64,000 nt of DNA from Chlorokybus atmophyticus (Eukaryota > Streptophyta > Chlorokybophyceae > Chlorokybales > Chlorokybaceae): positions 561,729-625,728 of the forward strand of contig RHPI01001116.1 of assembly GCA_009103225.1 (NCBI GenBank), given 5' to 3'. Each line of letters begins with the position of its first letter. Positions within the stretch are counted from its first letter, which is position 1. The notes below the pieces were generated by a model that made no database searches, was not told where the DNA came from, and was given only the letters and a program-made list of their open reading frames with translations. Positions 60,964 through 64,000 of this stretch are shown piece by piece. The position numbers and the translations under genes are program-made.

Positions 60964-63597
60964 ATGAGGCTTCGCTATAAGCGAAAGGAAGTCCATCAGG
61001 CAGGGCAGGACTCCACAGTAGATGAAGCCAGTGGCAGTGGTGAAGACGAGCCTCTGTCTCCCATAGCGCACCTGTGGAAGCGTGCAGATGAAGACTACAA
61101 GCACGCAGTCGCCAGCATTGTGCACGGCATCATGCGCATTGACAGCAGCGACGAGTGTGCAAAGGAGTTTGACACACCCGCATTCCAGCAAGCAGCGCAG
61201 GAAAAGCTGCTGGCAAACCCGCGCTTCTGCTGCGTGGTGAGCTCTGTTGACGTTAAGGTCGACACACACGTTGGCTGTCAATGCATGTATGCTTACCTCA
61301 CCGAAAGTGTTGCGATGCGATGCGAATGTAATGCTTCTGCTAGCTGTGTGTATCAACAGTCACTGTGTCCAGGCCATAGACGGCAACACAAAGTGGAAGC
61401 GCGTACCAGTAAACGTGGCTCATCACATACATGCCAGGCTACTACCCTGGCCGGATTCAATGGTTGCGGCGGACCAGAAGTGGGATGAAGCTGCAGAAGA
61501 TGCCGCTGTTGAAGAGTACATCAACCTCGTGCAGTCAAGACCAATTGACTCTTCAATGCCCCAGTGGGAGGTGTGTCAATGCTTGACTATTGTTGCTGCT
61601 GTTGCGTGTGGTTGCTTGCCGTTGTTGTAGAACCTGCTGAGTCGTGTCGCTGCTAACTGTAAGCATGGCAGTTGCATTTGTTGTCTAGACCAGACACGCA
61701 AGGCACGAGCAGGGCTGTTGCCATTCTTTTCAGGTTGACAGCAGTACATTGCCAGTGTTACACTACTGCACAAGCCTTGTGTCGGCTGTTAACTTGCATT
61801 TATCTTCCAGAGGCCATCACAGCATTGGTGATGGTATCTCGTTGGCGTCACTGTTGCTGCTGGTCTCAGAGAGAGCAGGTGGCGGCATGCCTCAGTTCCC
61901 AACCCAGCACAAGCACCCGCACAGGTGAACTGGGTGTGCATGGCATGCCATTCGGCCTTGCACCAACACATGTAATGCACTCAATCAGCAAGGTCTCATG
62001 CGTGCGAGCCAATGCGTGTGGTACATCGTGTAGTGCGTGCAAGACCGTGTCATTGTGGGTGCAACACTTGAGCCTTTGGTAGTACTGTAAAACCAGTTCC
62101 AAGGTTGGTCCTGGCAGGTCGTGGACAGACAAGCTGCAAAGAATTGGTTACTCATTCCTGTACACGCTTGCCTCTCTCGGCAAGTTGGTTGGCGTGTTTA
62201 CAGTCACGCCCGACTCGAGCACACCCTTTAAAGGCGCTCCAGGCGGCGCTACAAACCCTCGTAAGGTGCGATCTTAACAACAATCCATCACCAGCCATGC
62301 AGCCCCCTCAACAATTACTTGCAGGTTGCATTCGCTCCCTGTCTCCCCCTGGCGGAATTCAGAGCAGTTGCCTCCAAAAATAATGCCACAATAAACGACA
62401 TGTTGATGGCGACCGTCGCGCGGGCACAAGATCGGTATGCCTTTGGTAGTGTGCTTCATGCTGAATCACTATGTCCAACCATAAGGGTCTTCAATCTCCC
62501 ACCTGCATTGTGTAGGTACTTGGCCAAGTGGGCTCAGGAGCATGGCGAAGAGTATACTGTTGGAAATGAGGTGCCAAGAGTGCGCGCATTGGTGATTGTC
62601 AGCAGGCGAACCGGTTTCACTTTTGAGCATCTGGCTAGTCTCACTGCCAGTAAGCGCGCCTATGGCTGCACACGCTAGTGTCTCAACTGTTTCAAGCAGT
62701 TCAAGTGTTCTGACCAAACCTGGATTGCTTTATGGTAAGAGTTCCTTTATCCATTCTCGCTCAACTTGCAGCTTCGGGTTGGAGAAAGGGTGAATGGGGC
62801 AACAAGCTGACTTATGTTCTGCTAAGGCTGCCGGTTGGCACGAGCTCATCGCAGGTAGTCGCCAAGATTCAGCTTGGCAACATCGCGCGGGCATGTTGCA
62901 CAATGGCTCAATCTGTTGCATGCATGGTGCAGGAGTGCCTACAACGCGTGGTCGCTGAGACATCGTGCATCAAGATGTCCTGGGAGGCCGCAATTATAGC
63001 CTTGCAAAACCAGTTGGTTGCACTCTTCAGTCCCATGGTAAGAAGCATCAGCTTGTGTCTCTGTCACTCTCATAACAAACCTGCTTGGTGACGACAATCA
63101 ACAAATCATGCGCTAAGGCTGACTTGTGTGTGATGTGCTGGGCAGCAAGCAATCCGCAACGCATACTACTTCATGCATAGTATCACTGCGGTGATTTCCA
63201 ACATGCCAGGACCCCAGGAGGCCATCTCCGTCACGGGCTTCCCCGTCCGCATGCTGTCATCATTCGCTTCTGGCTCGCCAACTGCTGTCTCATATCACCT
63301 TACAAGCTACAACGGTGCGTGCGTGCGCGCGCTTGTGCAGGCCTGCTTACGCATGCCTGCATGCGCAGTTGCCGCATGCAGGCATGTGTATAAACTCTTT
63401 GTGTGGTGTCGTTGCTTGTTTGTATGCCACCCGTTCCCCTTCTCATTATATTCGTCAGTCCAGGTTTGGTGCAGCTTTGTATCACCACGGATACAACGGT
63501 TGTCCCTGAGCCCACACGTCTGTGCGATGCCTTCTTGGAAGCGTTCAATGAATTCCAAAATGGTGAAGAAGGTCAGCAACCAGCAGTTGCTCAATAA
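60964..63597 (+). CDS. wax ester synthase/diacylglycerol acyltransferase (WSD family)
   Basis: Ten exons (60964-61236, 61373-61570, 61672-61733, 61811-61924, 62118-62265, 62325-62434, 62516-62649, 62772-63037, 63146-63314, 63464-63597) total 1608 nt, 535 residues. The plant-type start is DEPLSPIAHLWKRADEDY; then NPRFCCV, DSSMPQWELHLL and the acyltransferase motif GHHSIGDGISLASLL with both His and the Asp. Further on come NDMLMATVARAQ, LTYVLLRLPVG, the VISNMPGPQEA block and VPEPTRLCDAFLEAFNEF. The HHxxxDG His is the catalytic base in this family, which esterifies acyl-CoA with fatty alcohols or diacylglycerol to make waxes or storage oil. The exon 7-8 joint is the least certain part (donor GCCA|GTAAGC). 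Confidence 0.9.
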
Positions 63598-64000
63598 GTT
63601 CTGCATGATCAAGGCGAGATCAACTTATCAGCACAACCTGCTGTTGGCACTGGCAGCCTAGCCAACATGTAGTACAGCTGAAACGTTGTGAATTACGTTT
63701 GCGGAGTTGCTTTTTGGTTACATTGTATAGAGCAGTGTTGGTGGTAGCGCTTAGCAGTAGCATATCTGTGATGTCAACAATGTAATTGTAGATGTTGAAT
63801 ATAAATGAGGAGGTTGGAGCAAGTTTAAGAAATTGCGACTTGCTGTAAGCTCATGCCTTGTACCTTGACGACAGACCCACCCCACACACGCTCGCGCGTG
63901 GCACAGGTAATCAACAATACGCATGTATGCATGCCTAACGGGGAGGTCTAGAGTAGGGTAGTGTGGTAGGTAAACAGGCAGTAAGTATAGCCCGGTGGTG
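63598..64000. other. 3' flank of WSD; motif copy at the window edge
   Basis: Contains the 3'UTR of the WSD gene and, at 63990-63999, a GCCCGGTGGT motif preceded by GTAGGTAAAC. The element it may belong to continues beyond the window. Confidence 0.5.

Overview
The window is nuclear DNA of a eukaryote, most likely a chlorophyte green alga. The genes are rich in introns (GT-AG with a few GC-AG). They include a starch synthase with a plastid-type leader, a plant-type AP2/ERF transcription factor, a plant-type TOM6, a plant-type wax ester synthase/DGAT, cytosolic GAPDH, and a protein resembling ciliary microtubule inner proteins, which suggests a flagellated cell. The assembly has a 517-bp N gap (44416-44932) and a long (TC)n tract next to a single N. 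No homology search was possible. Family calls rest on motifs I recognise, on exon phases that join in frame, and on total coding lengths divisible by three.

Layout. 0-3.4 kb: repeats and a retroelement C-terminal fragment. 3.8-6.2 kb (-): a 7-exon TBC/Rab-GAP. About 7.1-20.2 kb: a large mobile region. Two roughly 540-bp inverted arms (7129-7672 and 19078-19620) flank a Helitron RepHel gene (-), a coiled-coil/RING gene (+) and a multi-exon gene with a C-terminal GIY-YIG nuclease domain (-). Spacers between these genes share CATATG/GATATC-rich words, and smaller MITE-like and GC-rich repeats sit at the left. 21.4-25.4 kb (-): a 16-exon starch synthase III-like gene whose active-site motifs are degraded. 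26.3-26.7 kb: two related box C/D-like RNA candidates. 29.2-30.3 kb (+): an intronless F-box-like gene. 31.5-32.8 kb (-): a decayed Penelope-like reverse transcriptase. 34.0-36.4 kb: TOM6 (-) and RBM48 (+), divergent, with about 250 bp between start codons. 37.6-37.9 kb: a second Penelope-like fragment. 38.4-40.7 kb (-): GAPDH, 12 exons. 41.6-44.4 kb (+): an 11-exon CIMIP2/FAM166-like protein. 45.4-45.9 kb: a second copy of the retroelement C-terminal fragment. 46.6-48.3 kb (-): AP2 factor. About 50.6-52.4 kb: an AT-rich island without genes. 53.8-56.3 kb (-): an unrecognised membrane plus coiled-coil protein. 58.0-59.9 kb (-): a polyprenyl-phosphate glycosyltransferase with an N-terminal leader. 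61.0-63.6 kb (+): WS/DGAT.

The host genes do not form a pathway cluster; they are ordinary neighbours in an intron-rich genome. The parts most likely to be new are the Helitron-containing region with its cargo genes and unusual long inverted arms, and the starch synthase-like protein that keeps the fold but has lost both K-x-G-G-L motifs and the acidic loop of the C-terminal lobe. The orphan membrane/coiled-coil gene and the paired structured RNAs are secondary candidates.
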